Origin: Panicum virgatum
Lineage: Eukaryota; Streptophyta; Magnoliopsida; Poales; Poaceae
Reading direction: 5' to 3'
DNA length: 64,000 nt
NCBI RefSeq assembly: GCF_016808335.1
Contig: NC_053148.1
Coordinates: 16,272,433-16,336,432 of the forward strand
Shown here: one piece after another, positions 48,581 through 64,000 of the stretch
How the letters are laid out: each line of letters starts with the position of its first letter
How positions within the stretch are numbered: the stretch's first letter is position 1
Made by a program: the position numbers and the translations under genes
The notes under the pieces: model-generated
Seen by the model: the letters and a program-made list of their open reading frames with translations, nothing else
Told to the model about the DNA's origin: nothing
Databases searched by the model: none

Positions 48581-50160
48581 TGTAAGGATCGATAGCACAA
48601 GAGGGGGGGTGAATTGGGCCATTTTCAAATTTCTAAAGCGATATAAATCAACCTTAGCCTATGCAAAAACTAGAAGGCCCAAAATCACAAACCGGTCTAG
48701 CTAGCTAGCTACTCAAGATATGAGAGATAAAACTAGTGTTAGCCTAAGTAAGGTAGAGCTAAGCTATGATCTCTAATGACAAGCACATGAAAATATAGCA
48801 AGAATGTAAATGCTTGAATGTAAATAGGGATCAAGAGACAACCGGATTTTTTTGCCGTGGTATCAATGTGTTGGCACACACCCCTAATCCACGTTGTGAC
48901 ACTCACTAAGAGTCTTGTCACCTCCCAAGTCACCAAGACAAGAGTGCTCACTAAGAGTCTCCGTTCGCCGTCCCGGCGTGGTGGAGCTCAAGCCACATAC
49001 ACTCTTCTTCTCCGGGCTCCCACAATCCTTGGCAAGCTTCGAGAGAATCACCCCCGATCACTAAGATCGCCTAGGTGATGCCAATCACCAAGAGTAACAA
49101 GCTAGAACCTTCACTTGAGCAAGAACCGATCACCAAGAGCGGATGCACACAAGCTTCTCCCTACTCAAGTCCTTAGCCTTACTTCTTGGATGATTGAATG
49201 ATCAATTGAGTGGAATTAAGGCTCTATGTGTCTCTCAACTATAGAATGTGTGTATGAATGTTGCCTGGTGTCAAGAGAGAGTAAAATGACCCATTAGGAG
49301 GGGTATATATAGGCAGCTCACGAGTATAGAGCCATTGGAGAAAAGCTGCCAGAAAAAGTACGCAACGCCGGTTAATCCGACGGTCCCTCCAGAGTAATAG
49401 CCGGTTCAACCGATGAATGTAAACAACCTCTTTGAAAAACTAGCCGTTATTGCACAGGCAATTTGACCGACGTATCATCGGTTTAACCGGTGAATGTAGC
49501 TGTCCACTGATTAACTGAAAAACCATCTCTCTGGACAACTACACCGACGTTAACTCAAATCCATCGTCGGTTTAACCGGTGTGTATGAGCTCAGAAACCC
49601 CAAAAAAACCAACGTTCTGGACAACTGCACCGACGTTAATTTTTAACAGCGTCGGTTAAACTGGTGAATACAGTGTCCAGGCTTCAATGACTGCGTTTAA
49701 CCGACGTATAGAAAAGCAGTAGCGTCGGTTAAACCGGTGATAAGACTTTTTCTTGATTTTGTCTGTTTTGATTTGAGTCTTGAGTGAAATCCAAACTTTC
49801 TTAACATATGAGTTGAGTAACACTTGTTTGAGCTTCCAATAACCTGAGTGACCAATGTGTGCATCCATTTTTGATTGACCATGTCCATGCTAAAGTTACT
49901 TGGCCTTAACCCCTCTTAATAGTGCGACCTCTACAAAACTATAAAACCTATACTAACCTAAGTGTCCTTCTCAACCTATACTAACCATCCTTAGTCTTGT
50001 TATATACTTGAGTTGAATACCGAGATCTCCTAAATTGAGGGGCCTCTTTAACATATGATCCAATGAGCGATAAGATTTCATTAAGCTGCACAAACTCATT
50101 AGTCACAATAATGGTTGTCATTAATCACCGAAACATACCTTGAGGGCCTAGATGCTTTCA
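48581..50160 (-). repeat. 5' LTR of the Sirevirus-like element (1580 bp)
   Basis: Carries the U3 hairpin array (about 49366-49740) and a TATA box (about 49302-49312 on the minus strand). Near 49965-50040 it has lost or rearranged about 20-30 bp compared with the other LTR; otherwise the two are very similar. Confidence 0.92.
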
Positions 50161-50165
50161 ACTAC

Positions 50166-50682
50166 CTTAATGGAGACCTTAGGCTCTAGGTGTTGGTGAA
50201 TTAGCAATCCATGTCATCTTGAGAGCTAATGATTCTGCAGTGATGATGTCGTCAAAATGTGGCATTGCGTTTTTGTGGCTGTTGCGTGCTGTATGATAAC
50301 ACAAGTATTTGGCTCACTTCTGAATGAATCAACAGTGAAGCTAGGTAGCCACAAGCCCACAACCAACCTAATTCCTCACTACCACTCGCCCGACATCTAT
50401 GAAAGGGTTCAGACACCATGATAGTGTTTCCACTGAACTCTTGATGGCTTGGGGAATGTGAAGTAACAGACCATCTGATCCTCAACTGCTTGGTTCAAGT
50501 GGAGAACACATTGGTTCAGAACCGTCTGGTTCATCCGGAACACAATGCTTATGTGAAACAAGAATGCTGTCTAAAGCATAGTACTTTTTTTAATGTAAAA
50601 TAAGAGCATTGTTGCCCATCCAAACTTAGGATTATATCGGCAAACCAAACACACCCATTTTTTTAGCAGTTCAAACACACCC
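50166..50682. other. Intergenic stretch between the Sirevirus-like and hAT elements
   Basis: No gene recognised; it continues the DNA that was next to 38216 before the insertion. Confidence 0.5.
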
Positions 50683-51113
50683 ATTGTCACCAGGGTTTTT
50701 TTACTGACCAGTGGGCTCAAACTGCCGGCCACCGGTAGCGGTTTATCGGATTGATTTGACCGGTTACCGGTTAAAACCGGTCAAATTCAAAATTAAATTC
50801 AAAATCGCATGTTCAACCGGTTCTGATCGGCTTACCGACCGGTTTGACCGGTTTACCGGTTCGGTTTGACCGGTTGCCGGTGTTTTAACCAAAAATTCCG
50901 ACAGTTTTAAAGTGGTTCCCCGGTGTGAAATAAATGAAAATTTTGGCATGAGCTATGCCCATATTAATGTAAAAGACCACACCAAAGCAACAATGGATAA
51001 TCATGCATACAAATACAATAGTAATAAGCGTGCATACAAATACCGAAGTCATAAGCGTGCATACAAATACCATAGTCATAATCGTGCATACACTGATACA
51101 TATCAATAAAAGT

Positions 51114-54100
51114 TCAACGTAGGAATGGGAAGACCCCCATTTGGGACGCGGTTTGGTATTCGGCAGTGGACATCACAGCGATACCTCGCACTCTAAGCAG
51201 CTCAGCCTTGTAGTGTTGCCAAGTTTGGCCCGTCCACACCGATGTTGTCTCACATTCCTGAACTAACATAGTGTAAAAATAGGGGTCTTCCCATTCGTAC
51301 ACCCATCTCGTCGGTGGTTGCATGCTGATGTCAGGTATGGGATAGTGAAAAGACTACGAGGTATCGCTGTAGGAGGAAGAAGAGTACTGTGGAGTGTCGT
51401 AGTCCGTCGGTCCAACCGTTGTCCTCTGCGATTGCGGTGCTCCATGGTCGGTGTCCTGAGTAGCATGTGTGAACTGAGTCTCCTCTGCAATCAACCATAT
51501 ATCATAATTAGTACTCATAGTCAGAAATATGTGTGCATATGTAGGTGCAATGTATACCTATGAAACGGACACCACGAGCACCACCACTACCAGCAGCAGC
51601 AGCACCACCACTACCACCACCACCACCACCACCACCACTACCACCACCGTGCACCAGCATCAGCACCGTCACTATCATCACCATCATCAGCTGAGCTGCT
51701 ATCTTTGGACTCCTGATACGCTCACCTTCGCCATCATCAGTCTCGGTGTCGCTGCTCACTGGTTTTGCTGCTGCTTTGCCTTTTCCTTTTTGACGCTTCG
51801 GGTCACCCTTCGTAGGCCCCTTCTGGAACTTCCTCTTCCCTAGGTGAGTGTCACCCACATGTGTACATGTCCAATCGCTGATGCAATCATCCCCCGTAGC
51901 CTCACGTAGATCTGAGAGGTTTATTTGATCTCTGACAATATGGGATAGGAGAGGGACGTCTCCGTCATCATCATCCTCGTCCAGAACTGGAGCCCGGTTA
52001 GATCTACCATATTCCATCTATTCCCACACTGGATTATTCTCATCATAGAAAGAAAGATGGGCCAGCTGGTCAATGAAATCACCTTCTTCACACATCGGTG
52101 GGCCGGAGACCTCCTCAAGTCGCAGACGAAGGTTGTAGTTGACATAGACAAGCTTGTTAAGTTTCTTGTGTGACAACCGATTGCGAACCTTTGTATGCAG
52201 CAAGGCAAAAGTACTCCAGTTCTGCTCGCATCCACTGGACGAACAACATTAAGAAACAAGCCGCATGGCAAGGTACTGCAGCTTTGGTGTGCTTGATGCG
52301 AACATCATCCACCAGGACGCTGCATGTGCAACCAAGTATGTAAGCAATATATTCGAATAGAGCAAAAAACAATATCATACGGAATAACTCCTACATGGGG
52401 ATGTCCTGGGGTCCGTCGCCATTTTCATTGCCATTTCACTGCCAAACTCGCCAACCTTCTGACGAAATAGGTCAAGCTCCTGCAATGCCTACACGACGCT
52501 CTGGAGATCCGTCATGCGCTGAAATGTATCCTTGAGTCTACGAAACATTTCTTGAGTTGGATCCATCGTATATGAATACCTCGGATTTAGGATGGCAGCT
52601 GCAAAATATAAATCACTTCAAATAAGCATAATGTCAATAGAGCTTAAAAATATATGACTCGTATAGTCTTACCTGGACCCACATATGTGCCTATGAACAC
52701 ATCACGCAACCTACTGTCCACAAGGTTAAGATACTCCATCAGAGTGGACACATTTGTTCCAAAGAAGGACTGCAGCTCCCGTCTCGTAGTTTGGTAGGCC
52801 ATCACGAGTTCGCACATGTTGGGCCGCTTGTCCTGATCAGCGAAGTGAAGAAACTTGTATATTGGTTGAACTGTGTCGATGATATATTTCAATCCGTCCC
52901 ACCACTCCATACTTGAAAACCTGGCATTAGTAAATCTACCATCTTCGGTATCCGCCCATTTGCTTTGTACGAACTCTGTAGATGCCATCCACTGCATGAA
53001 ACGATCATGTTTCCGATAGATGCTCTCTAGGAACATGTAGTTGGTTCCAAATCGAGTGGCATTCCACTTGACCAACTCACCACCGATTGCGTTCCTCATC
53101 ATTGTATTCAACTGACCATGATTGTGTAACCAATTTGAAATTCGCTTGCACTGCTTGGTCGTAATAGCATGTTCGGGCCTTTGAGCTATATCCTTCAACA
53201 TCAAATTGACGGTGTGTGCTAGACAAGGTGTCCAAGCAATGTGTTCATACACCTCGCTTAGTCCCTTGCATGCTTTCTTGTAGTTCGAGCCGTTGTCGGT
53301 GACTACGTGCACGACATGCTCCGGTCCAATCTCCTCCACCACCTTTCGAATCTCCTGTCAACATAAACAGAATATTTAGTAACATGTCAAAATATACTCA
53401 ATGTCAATGGAATATGTTTAGGGGCTACCTTGAGCAAATATGCGGCATCTTGAGTTCTTCCACTGGCATCAATAGACTTGTGGAACCACATGACCCCATT
53501 GCAATATATCAAAAAGTTGATGACACTCATCCTCGTCGGGCCAGTCCATGAATCACACATCAACGTGACGCCAAATAAGGGCCAGTCTTTCTGAAACTTT
53601 ACGTACCTCGTCTTCAAGTCTTGCTCGTTCTGATCAAGGTACTTGCCATCAATGTCCCGTCCAGTGGGTGATGCAATACCTTCACCTGCAACCATATGAA
53701 AATCATGAGATATAGGAATGTAAGCTCATAGGTGTCATTCCAATGAAAGAAAACTTACCCCACTTCTGTGTCTCCCTGACCGCGCTGACAAAGTATGGAC
53801 TGTCAGCCTGTCTTCCAAGTACTCCCGCAATATGGAAAAACTTTGACCAAGCTTTACCAATAGCTTCCTTTGCATTCCTACCCTTCTGCGTCCAGGAGCC
53901 TGTATCAATCCTTGGTTGCATCATTCCTCTTCTTCCACCGACTGCCAAGTTATAATCCTCCACCGCAGGACTCTCCCTCTACGAAGTTGCCCTTCGAAAC
54001 ATCCACTGCATAGCATTCCCCCTCGTCGAACCACTACCCCCTCCATGCTCGTATGCACCTCCTCTCTGTTCCACCCCCCGTCGGTACTCTACTTCCGCTC

Positions 54101-54430
54101 TCGATAGGTCCATGGCACGCTGCAGCTGAGCCTCCTCATCTTCTTCATCACCGGGATAGTTTCCCTCCGCTGCAGACTTCTCCCGTTTCAACCTCTCTCG
54201 AGCCCAGTCAACAGTTGCCTTCTTTGCCCTCTCAATGTCACGCTGAAAGAACTCCCGCACATCTGGTGGCACATTCCTGCAATGGACCACCTCCGCCCCG
54301 TGCCCAGCCAAATGTTGTTTCAATCTAGTCGCACCACCTTCTACTTTCTGCGTACGACAATAGTTGTATCGCCATCCGGGATAAAGATTTTCACCATGTT
54401 CCATACAATATCTCTATCTCTGCCTGCCAT
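51114..54430 (-). pseudogene. hAT transposase (BED zinc finger, DUF659, hAT C-terminal dimerisation), decayed
   Basis: Likely exons: 54430-53759, 53685-53429, 53354-52673, 52598-52395, 52319 to about 51546, and 51485-51114, most with clear GT-AG borders. Domains: BED finger with GGATRLKQHLAGHG (first Cys of its CxxC now Tyr), DUF659 with LMCDSWTGPTRMSVINF, the catalytic region VVTDNGSNYKKACKGL, and a C-terminal CEQNWSTFALLHTK motif. Stops lie at 53979-53981, 52489-52491, 52249-52251 and 52018-52020, and a one-base loss lies near 54400. Exon 5 ends in a Gly/Ala-rich low-complexity tract. Several stops fit C-to-T or G-to-A changes of Gln or Trp codons. No activity is expected from this copy. 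Confidence 0.88.
51571..51650. repeat. ACC/AGC microsatellite inside the transposase gene
   Basis: A run of CACCAC and AGCAGC units that reads as Gly/Ala repeats in the transposase frame. Confidence 0.8.
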
Positions 54431-54839
54431 TGTCTATCTGCATAAATGGACAACAAAAATATATCAATCACATAAATAAAATCTTAAATCCTACACCTAA
54501 ATCCTAAAACATATCAGTCATACACCTAAATCTTACCTAAATCCTAAAACAAATCATCTAATATTCTAAATCATACACCTAACAAATCATTCTAATAAAA
54601 AAATTAGATTTCATACCTTGGTACCGGTCGGGCCGGCTTACCGGCGCTACCGCCCAGCTTGCCGCGCGATGCGGGCGGCTGGCTGGCTCTGCGCGCCGGT
54701 CGCATAGTGGGGGGGGGGGCACCAGATCCGCGACCGGGCCGGCTTACCGGAGCTACCGGCCGGCTAGCCGTGCGCTCCGGGCGGCTGGCCGGCTGCAAGC
54801 GTCGGTCGCGGCCTGGGGGCGGCGGACGAGGCGCGCGGT

Positions 54840-55168
54840 GGGGGGATTAGGTTTCTTGGGTCGCGCGGTCGGGGGGGGGGGGGCGCTGTTGCAGAACCTC
54901 TATGAAGGTCGCCGGCGCGGTGGGCCTTAATGGGCCGGCCCATTTTTTTTCTTTTTCTTTTTTAATTTAACTTCAAATGTCCGCAAACTATACTAAATGA
55001 ACGAATATTTGAGAAAATTTGACACCATTAGATTCGTCTCACCTTGAAGTATTTTTAATTTTTTTTTATTTTTTTAAATTCAAATTTGAATTTTGAATTG
55101 GCGCCGGTTTCAAACCGGCCCGAACTGAAACCGGCCCGGACCGGTTCCGGTCGGGAAATTTAACCCTG
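54840..55168. repeat. hAT right subterminal region
   Basis: G-run at about 54870-54881, then AT-rich sequence and a cluster of CCGGTT/ACCGG motifs up to the terminus. Probable transposase binding region; non-coding. Confidence 0.6.
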
Positions 55169-55176
55169 ATTGTCAC

Positions 55177-55689
55177 TCGCCGTTCTTGCACATGTCTAAA
55201 TGTGTGCAACCACATGGGTGGCGTCAAGATTCGCCACAATCTAGAACGAACTTGGCGAGTGGAGACAAAAAAAACTTTGCAGTGCCATTTCAAGTTCCAC
55301 TTGTCCTAAATGGGGTGCACCGTGCCGGATTTGGCAAGTACGATGGGCCTGAATCCACCCTGACCGTGGAAGTTGGCCGTCGTCAGTGTGCTGATGAGCA
55401 ATGGTGGCATGGTTAGGGATGGATGGAGGGGCTCACTACTCCGGCATGCCGTAGTGCCGTTGCCCTAGTCTAGCCTAGAAAAATAGAAACAGAAGAATGG
55501 ATGCTTCGTGCTTCGTTGACCTGTCCTGGCTTTTCCTGGATAGGTTTGAGTATATTATGATTTTTGGGAGATCATGGTGGATGGCGATGCAATTGGAGGC
55601 ACGCACTTTCTGCCTCCCACATCGCCGATTCTAATGCTTGGGAATGTAGCTTGTGAGGCTTCACATCACTATCACTGAAAATAGGTAGA
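55177..55689. other. Intergenic stretch, no gene seen
   Basis: One short open frame (55186-55416, plus) lacks any known domain. No RNA signal. Confidence 0.5.
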
Positions 55690-56700
55690 CTTGGTGGCTA
55701 TTTTCGGGGTCTCGCTGCCGCCCTCGGTCTTGACCGCGCCGCCGCCACTCGGGTGGCCGGGGGGCCGTGGTCACGTCACCGCCGCCGCCGCCGCCTCGGG
55801 GTGCTGGGGGCTCCTGGCCACGCCGCCTCTCGCCGCTGCCTCGGGTGGCTTGGGCCCATGGCCGTGCCGCTGCTGTCTTGTGGCCGCGCCACCGTTCGTC
55901 CTGGGTGGGTGCTCTCGCTAGAGCTGGTGGCCGGCTTGGGGTGGTGGCCGTCCTGTTGGGGTGGTGGCCGTCCTGCTGTCATCGCCTCTGGGTTGGGTTT
56001 GGGGTGAAGGCGAAAGCGGTCCACTTGCGGGCTGGTGACGGCGACGTCCGAGGGCGTCGCTTACTTTGTTGAGGGCGTCGCTTACTTTCGGCGAGCTTTC
56101 CAGGTAAAAGCCTAGACCATTTTGGTCGGACGACGGCGGCGCCTTTTTGCGTCGTTCCCTCCCTGGAGGCATTGTCTTGGAAGCTCTTGCCGGTGGTGGT
56201 CGTCTGCTCTTTCCGGAGAGGATCCACTTCTGCGCCTGCCTTCGCTTAGTTTCCTCTATATCTCCAAGTTTACGTTGGTCATCAGTTGGCGGATGCTTTG
56301 CCGCCCCTCTTCGTAGGCGAATACCTTGCCACTGTGCTGTTCTGGCGGATACTTTGCCGCCGTGGTCGATAGTTGGAGTTCACGTCTGGCGGATGCTTTG
56401 CCGCCATTGTCGGTTGGTCAGGTGGATGCTTTGCCACCTTGTTTGTGTCGTCGACCTTGCACCTTTGGTGGTGTAGTTTCATTTAGCAAGTTCAGCTGTG
56501 TGGTTTTGGTTAGGTTTCTGAGTCCGGGTCTGTCTCCTCCTCTGTTGTTCTTGCTGTTTTTGTTTGTGGTTATGGTCGTCCACCACTTGCTTGGTGGTTC
56601 TATATGTCCGCTTTAATAGCCTCTGTCTATTAAGGTTTGTAATGGTCGTATTGCTTTTCTTTTAATGAAATACGTGCTCAGGCATGTTCCCCAAAAAAGA
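55690..56700 (+). mobile_element. Possible non-LTR retroposon remnant with A-rich 3' end
   Basis: A GC-rich body with broken open frames leads to TTTTAATGAAATACGTGCTC and then CCCCAAAAAAG at 56690-56699. This resembles the 3' ends of plant L1-type LINEs. No reverse-transcriptase motif was seen, so it could also be a truncated copy or a processed transcript. Confidence 0.38.
56288..56438. repeat. Four short palindromes of GGCGGATGCTTTGCCGCC type
   Basis: Units at 56288-56305, 56344-56361, 56388-56405 and 56421-56438. Each has a 5-bp stem and an 8-nt middle (GATGCTTTG-like). In the fourth, both stem arms changed together (GGTGG with CCACC). Confidence 0.8.
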
Positions 56701-56916
56701 GACGCATTACTCTAACCTCTGGAGAGTTTCAGATTAAACACTGCTTTCTCTCTATCAAAAGCTAGAACTTTAAGAATAAGAATAAAAACGTTTCAAAAAA
56801 GGATAAGAATTAAAAAAAATGAATAGAAAATGTCATGTGTCACCACTGAATCTGTATTAGTTGGTGCATAAACATTCAAGACTGTTGGGTTGCTTTTTGT
56901 ACGGTTTTGAACTTAA

Positions 56917-57008
56917 GACCGAGCGCGTAGCATAGTGGTAGGGGTGGCAACGGTGCACCCTGTAGGTCGGGAGTTCGACTCCCTGGTCTAGTGAAGTAAA
57001 AAAAAAAA
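56917..57008 (+). mobile_element. Short tRNA-related SINE
   Basis: Box A-like TAGCATAGTGGTAGGGG and box B GGGAGTTCGACTCCC are spaced as in tRNA genes, and GACC at the start can pair with GGTC near the end. It ends in a run of ten or so A residues, so it is a retroposed tRNA-like sequence and not a normal tRNA gene; no clear anticodon arm was found. Confidence 0.65.
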
Positions 57009-58351
57009 GGCCACTCTCACTATACTCTATACTATTAAACACAGGAAATACGTGGTCCACTAGCAGCTGTAGAGTGATACGTATCCGCAAGCGTGCTACG
57101 GCATTCGTGGCACATTCTGGGTAGCCGGGATTCGTGACATTTTCTGAACCCTGCGAAAGTGAAAACTTTTATCTTTCCTGTCAAACCTCGGGCATATCAT
57201 CCCCAATAGGTCGAGTTTTGTTTTAATGGTTCTGAACTTATGAACTAAGCTTCTTTTCTCTGGGTCTCCAAGCGTGAGTATAAGCTACTACACTTCAGGG
57301 TGAAAAGCATCCAATTTTAGGCTCTCATGTTCTCCATAAATAACTAACAGAGCCCGAACGCGAGCTAGAAACTAGGCCTTGATGCTAGTACTATTTTGTC
57401 TGCAAGTACTTCCACAAACTGATTCAACTTGTATAACAAAGCTGAGCAATTCCAAATTAAATAAAGCCCTCCTCTCTAAAACCTCACCCCTGTCCGCACT
57501 AACTCGTGAACAGAAGAGACTAGGTTCCCCTCAAGGCACTGTTCAGCATTATAAGAGCCTTTTAAGTGCATTAGGGGCACTCACTTTAATTTCCCTAGAA
57601 CATTCACTAAAGAAATGAGTGGTTTTATGACTAAAATACGCATATTTTCTTATAAAGTAGAAAATAATACCAATCTTGATATCCAAGGGGATAACTTTTT
57701 TTTTTTAGATTGAGCCCCCCCCTGCATTATCCTCCGAGCGTTGCCACTCAAATTTCTTTTGAGTTTTCTATACAAGCCACTTGACCTCTTGCATGGCCTA
57801 TTTGGGAGGCTAAACAAAGGCGTCAAAGCATAGTAAAGGGCGAAAGCTGGATTCTTTCCTCACCCCCTGGATGCTATGGCCCTGTACTAGTTGCCCTTTT
57901 CTACCACTGGAGATCTTTGAAGTTCTCTATGAGCAATGCATTCCAAGGATGGATTACATCCCAAAGCCCCCCAAAATAGTGTTTTCTCCTTCGAGTATAT
58001 ATACATCTTTGCGCATACTTGAAAGGACACTTTTGCCTCTTAAATACACATTCAGACAAGCACCTGGAAGTACAGCTGAACCACTAAAAAGATTGCATGC
58101 CAGATGCGCGCCATTTGTCTAATGGCGTCCAAAAGACAAGGGTCACTCATAGATTATGCATCGACAAGACACGGTCTTCGCTGGTCACTCAGTGGCACCA
58201 CTGGAACTATTTGGTGAAACAGCTGGGCATGTGGATTTCCTGGTTTTTCTCTGCTACCAAACTGCCTCCCAAGAACCAGCCAGCCTATAAATAGCGCCCT
58301 GGCTGGTGAAACTCATGAACACAGAGCTGGAGATACACAGCAAGCTCAGCC
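57009..58351. other. Upstream region of the beta-glucosidase gene
   Basis: No further gene. A CTCTATACTATTAAAC phrase at about 57023 resembles a Helitron 5' end but lacks a partner. TATAAATAG at 58285-58293 lies about 60 bp before the start codon and is the probable TATA box of the downstream gene. Confidence 0.45.
58285..58293 (+). promoter_or_regulatory. Probable TATA box of the beta-glucosidase gene
   Basis: TATAAATAG, followed by a short leader and the ATG at 58352. Distance and consensus fit a plant core promoter. Confidence 0.6.
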
Positions 58352-62912
<4,561 letters not shown>

Positions 62913-63510
62913 AATTTTGTACCATGCATGTCAAAAGTGTTTCTATGGAGCAACATCATCAGTGTAACATCCAGATTTTGTCGTCTATCCAGCTTCCAGT
63001 TGTATAAGTGATTCTCAATAAGTCAGATGAGATAGGTGATTGGATTGCGGTTCTCCTGAGCATGCTAGTATTTCTACAATTCTACAGTAACACTAAAACA
63101 ATGCAACTTTCGAGAAACAGATAGCATAGGAACTTTAGTAATCTTAAATTTGACAGTTCTGAAAGGCTATGTTGTTGTTGTTGTTGTAAATTTGACAGTT
63201 CTGCTTTCCAACTGGCCCTGTATCAGAAAAAAAAGTGCACACTGACCAAGGTGCGGTGAACTTTTATGAAACATTGATGGAAACATTGTTCGTTGAGAAA
63301 TGAAACCTTTGGTAATGATACATTACTTTCTTCGTCGCTCAACTGTATATCCATATGGTGAATCTGATAGTCAAACTCATACATATGCATTTTCAGAAAA
63401 CATCGAGCAACAAAGCAACATGAGCAGGAAATCTAAATTTCAAAAGTATATACCATGAGATAACAAACTTACGATCTCAATCTTATTTGATCCAAGAACA
63501 AAAAATACAG
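62913..63510. other. Tail-to-tail intergenic region
   Basis: 3' end of the beta-glucosidase gene, a short GTT microsatellite at about 63172-63187, and AT-rich sequence. No gene seen. Confidence 0.55.
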
Positions 63511-63651
63511 TCATCCAGCTAATTGACTAACACTTGAGCTCAGTAAAGTATTGATCTCTCCAATTATATGGACTGGCCTGCCATCAAAAACAGATGATAG
63601 TGTTGCCTCACACAGCTTCTTTAGTTCTCTTGTTTTTGTAATTGCAGCCTC
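63511..63651 (-). CDS. Probable last exon of an unidentified minus-strand gene (partial)
   Basis: After a good acceptor (TTTTACAG at 63652-63659 on the minus strand) a 47-codon frame runs to a TGA at 63511-63513. It encodes a charged helix then a short strand-like part ([34 protein letters not shown]). Composition looks protein-like. The family is not recognised; the earlier exons would lie to the right of the window. Confidence 0.45.
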   Translation of the reverse strand, partial: EAAITKTRELKKLCEATLSSVFDGRPVHIIGEINTLLSSSVSQLAG

Positions 63652-64000
63652 CTGTAAAATATATAAAATGGCAATAACTAGCAGGCTCAACCTTTAGCAA
63701 ATTAACATACTTTTGCTGGCTACGTAAAGCACAAGGAGACCTATTAGTGTTTCCGTTCATTTTCTATAGCACATAATGGAGTAATGGATAAATAATTTTG
63801 ATTTGCACAACCGATCATGAGCAAATATGAAATATAAGAAGTCATATTTTTACAACAGAAGGACGTTGTTTTCTTATTCCAATTCAGGTCACAGCTTTTA
63901 CATGGATCAATATGAAGTGCTATTTAATGATGTTTTTAGTACGCTCAGAATAAAAGCATTGTGCAGAATGTGAAACTGGTTTCTGGACACAGTACTTGGT
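63652..64000. other. Intron or intergenic sequence at the right edge
   Basis: AT-rich with no open frame of note; probably intronic if the exon at 63511-63651 is real. Confidence 0.4.

Larger units (their letters stand above)
38222..50160 (-). mobile_element. Sirevirus-type Ty1/copia LTR retrotransposon (11.9 kb), decayed coding part
   Basis: Both LTRs start TGTAAGG and end CTTTCA on the plus strand, and ACTAC is duplicated exactly at 38217-38221 and 50161-50165. Genes run on the minus strand: gag, protease, integrase, reverse transcriptase and RNase H, then an accessory ORF before the 3' LTR. The long Gag with coiled coil, the extra ORF downstream of pol, repeated polypurine tracts and palindromic repeats in the LTR are Sirevirus traits. 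The primer site and polypurine tract are intact, but gag and pol carry several stop codons, frameshifts and a changed catalytic residue, so the copy cannot move on its own. Confidence 0.92.
50691..55168 (-). mobile_element. hAT-superfamily DNA transposon (4.5 kb) with perfect 8-bp target duplication
   Basis: Both ends begin CAGGGTT in inverted orientation. ATTGTCAC is duplicated exactly at 50683-50690 and 55169-55176. Subterminal regions carry many ACCGGTT/AACCGGT motifs. The minus strand encodes a six-exon transposase with BED zinc finger, DUF659 and a hAT dimerisation region, now decayed by stop codons. The element was once autonomous. Confidence 0.93.

Noticed and set aside
51529..51843. 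Thr-rich frame at the ACC repeat
   Set aside because: Microsatellite artefact on the strand opposite the transposase.
56917..57008. Functional tRNA gene
   Set aside because: No clear anticodon arm, imperfect acceptor stem and a direct poly(A) tail; better explained as a SINE.
57023..57050. Helitron-like 5' end
   Set aside because: Only one end phrase found, no 3' partner or hairpin.

Overview
The window looks like nuclear DNA of a monocot, most likely a grass. The evidence is intron-split genes with GC-rich first exons (a SelO homologue, LHCA1, a GH1 beta-glucosidase), a decayed CC-NB-LRR of grass type, a large Sirevirus-type Ty1/copia element, and a dense scatter of Stowaway-, Tourist-, hAT-, PIF/Harbinger- and SINE-like repeats. 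The species cannot be told from the sequence alone.

Layout. 0-2 kb: the 3' tip of an unidentified gene, then intergenic DNA with a Stowaway-like MITE. 1.85-11.4 kb: a minus-strand CC-NB-LRR resistance-gene relic, broken by a frameshift, a nonsense codon, a MITE and a young but defective copia element (2.1-7.5 kb). 11.4-23.5 kb: intergenic transposon graveyard (MITEs, a Helitron-like piece, a 2.9-kb PIF/Harbinger-like element, a hAT-like element, a SINE). 23.8-28.3 kb: an apparently intact eight-exon SelO gene on the plus strand. 29.4-30.3 kb: an intact three-exon LHCA1 gene on the minus strand, with a duplicated upstream block carrying Evening-Element matches. 32-36 kb: retroposon, SINE and hAT debris. 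37.1-37.6 kb: a small AT-hook protein gene. 38.2-50.2 kb: an 11.9-kb Sirevirus-like copia element on the minus strand with a perfect 5-bp target duplication. 50.7-55.2 kb: a hAT transposon with a perfect 8-bp target duplication and a decayed six-exon transposase. 55.2-58.3 kb: retroposon and SINE remnants. 58.35-62.9 kb: an intact 13-exon GH1 beta-glucosidase gene on the plus strand. 63.5 kb: the probable last exon of another minus-strand gene.

The apparently functional genes are SelO, LHCA1, the AT-hook gene and the beta-glucosidase. They are independent plant genes, not an operon or pathway cluster. LHCA1 is a photosystem I antenna protein, SelO is predicted to AMPylate proteins in an organelle, the AT-hook protein probably acts on chromatin, and the beta-glucosidase carries a signal peptide and probably acts outside the cytosol on plant glucosides.

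Most unusual observations: (i) the Sirevirus-like element carries the hairpin array of its LTR U3 a second time just upstream of its accessory ORF, next to a TATA-like box, suggesting an internal promoter; (ii) the copia element inside the NLR is nearly free of LTR substitutions yet has no target duplication and has lost its 5' LTR promoter; (iii) a run of four short palindromes at 56.3-56.4 kb shows compensatory stem changes; (iv) a duplicated Evening-Element block lies upstream of LHCA1; (v) SelO has an apparent GC-AG intron and a Cys at the animal selenocysteine position.
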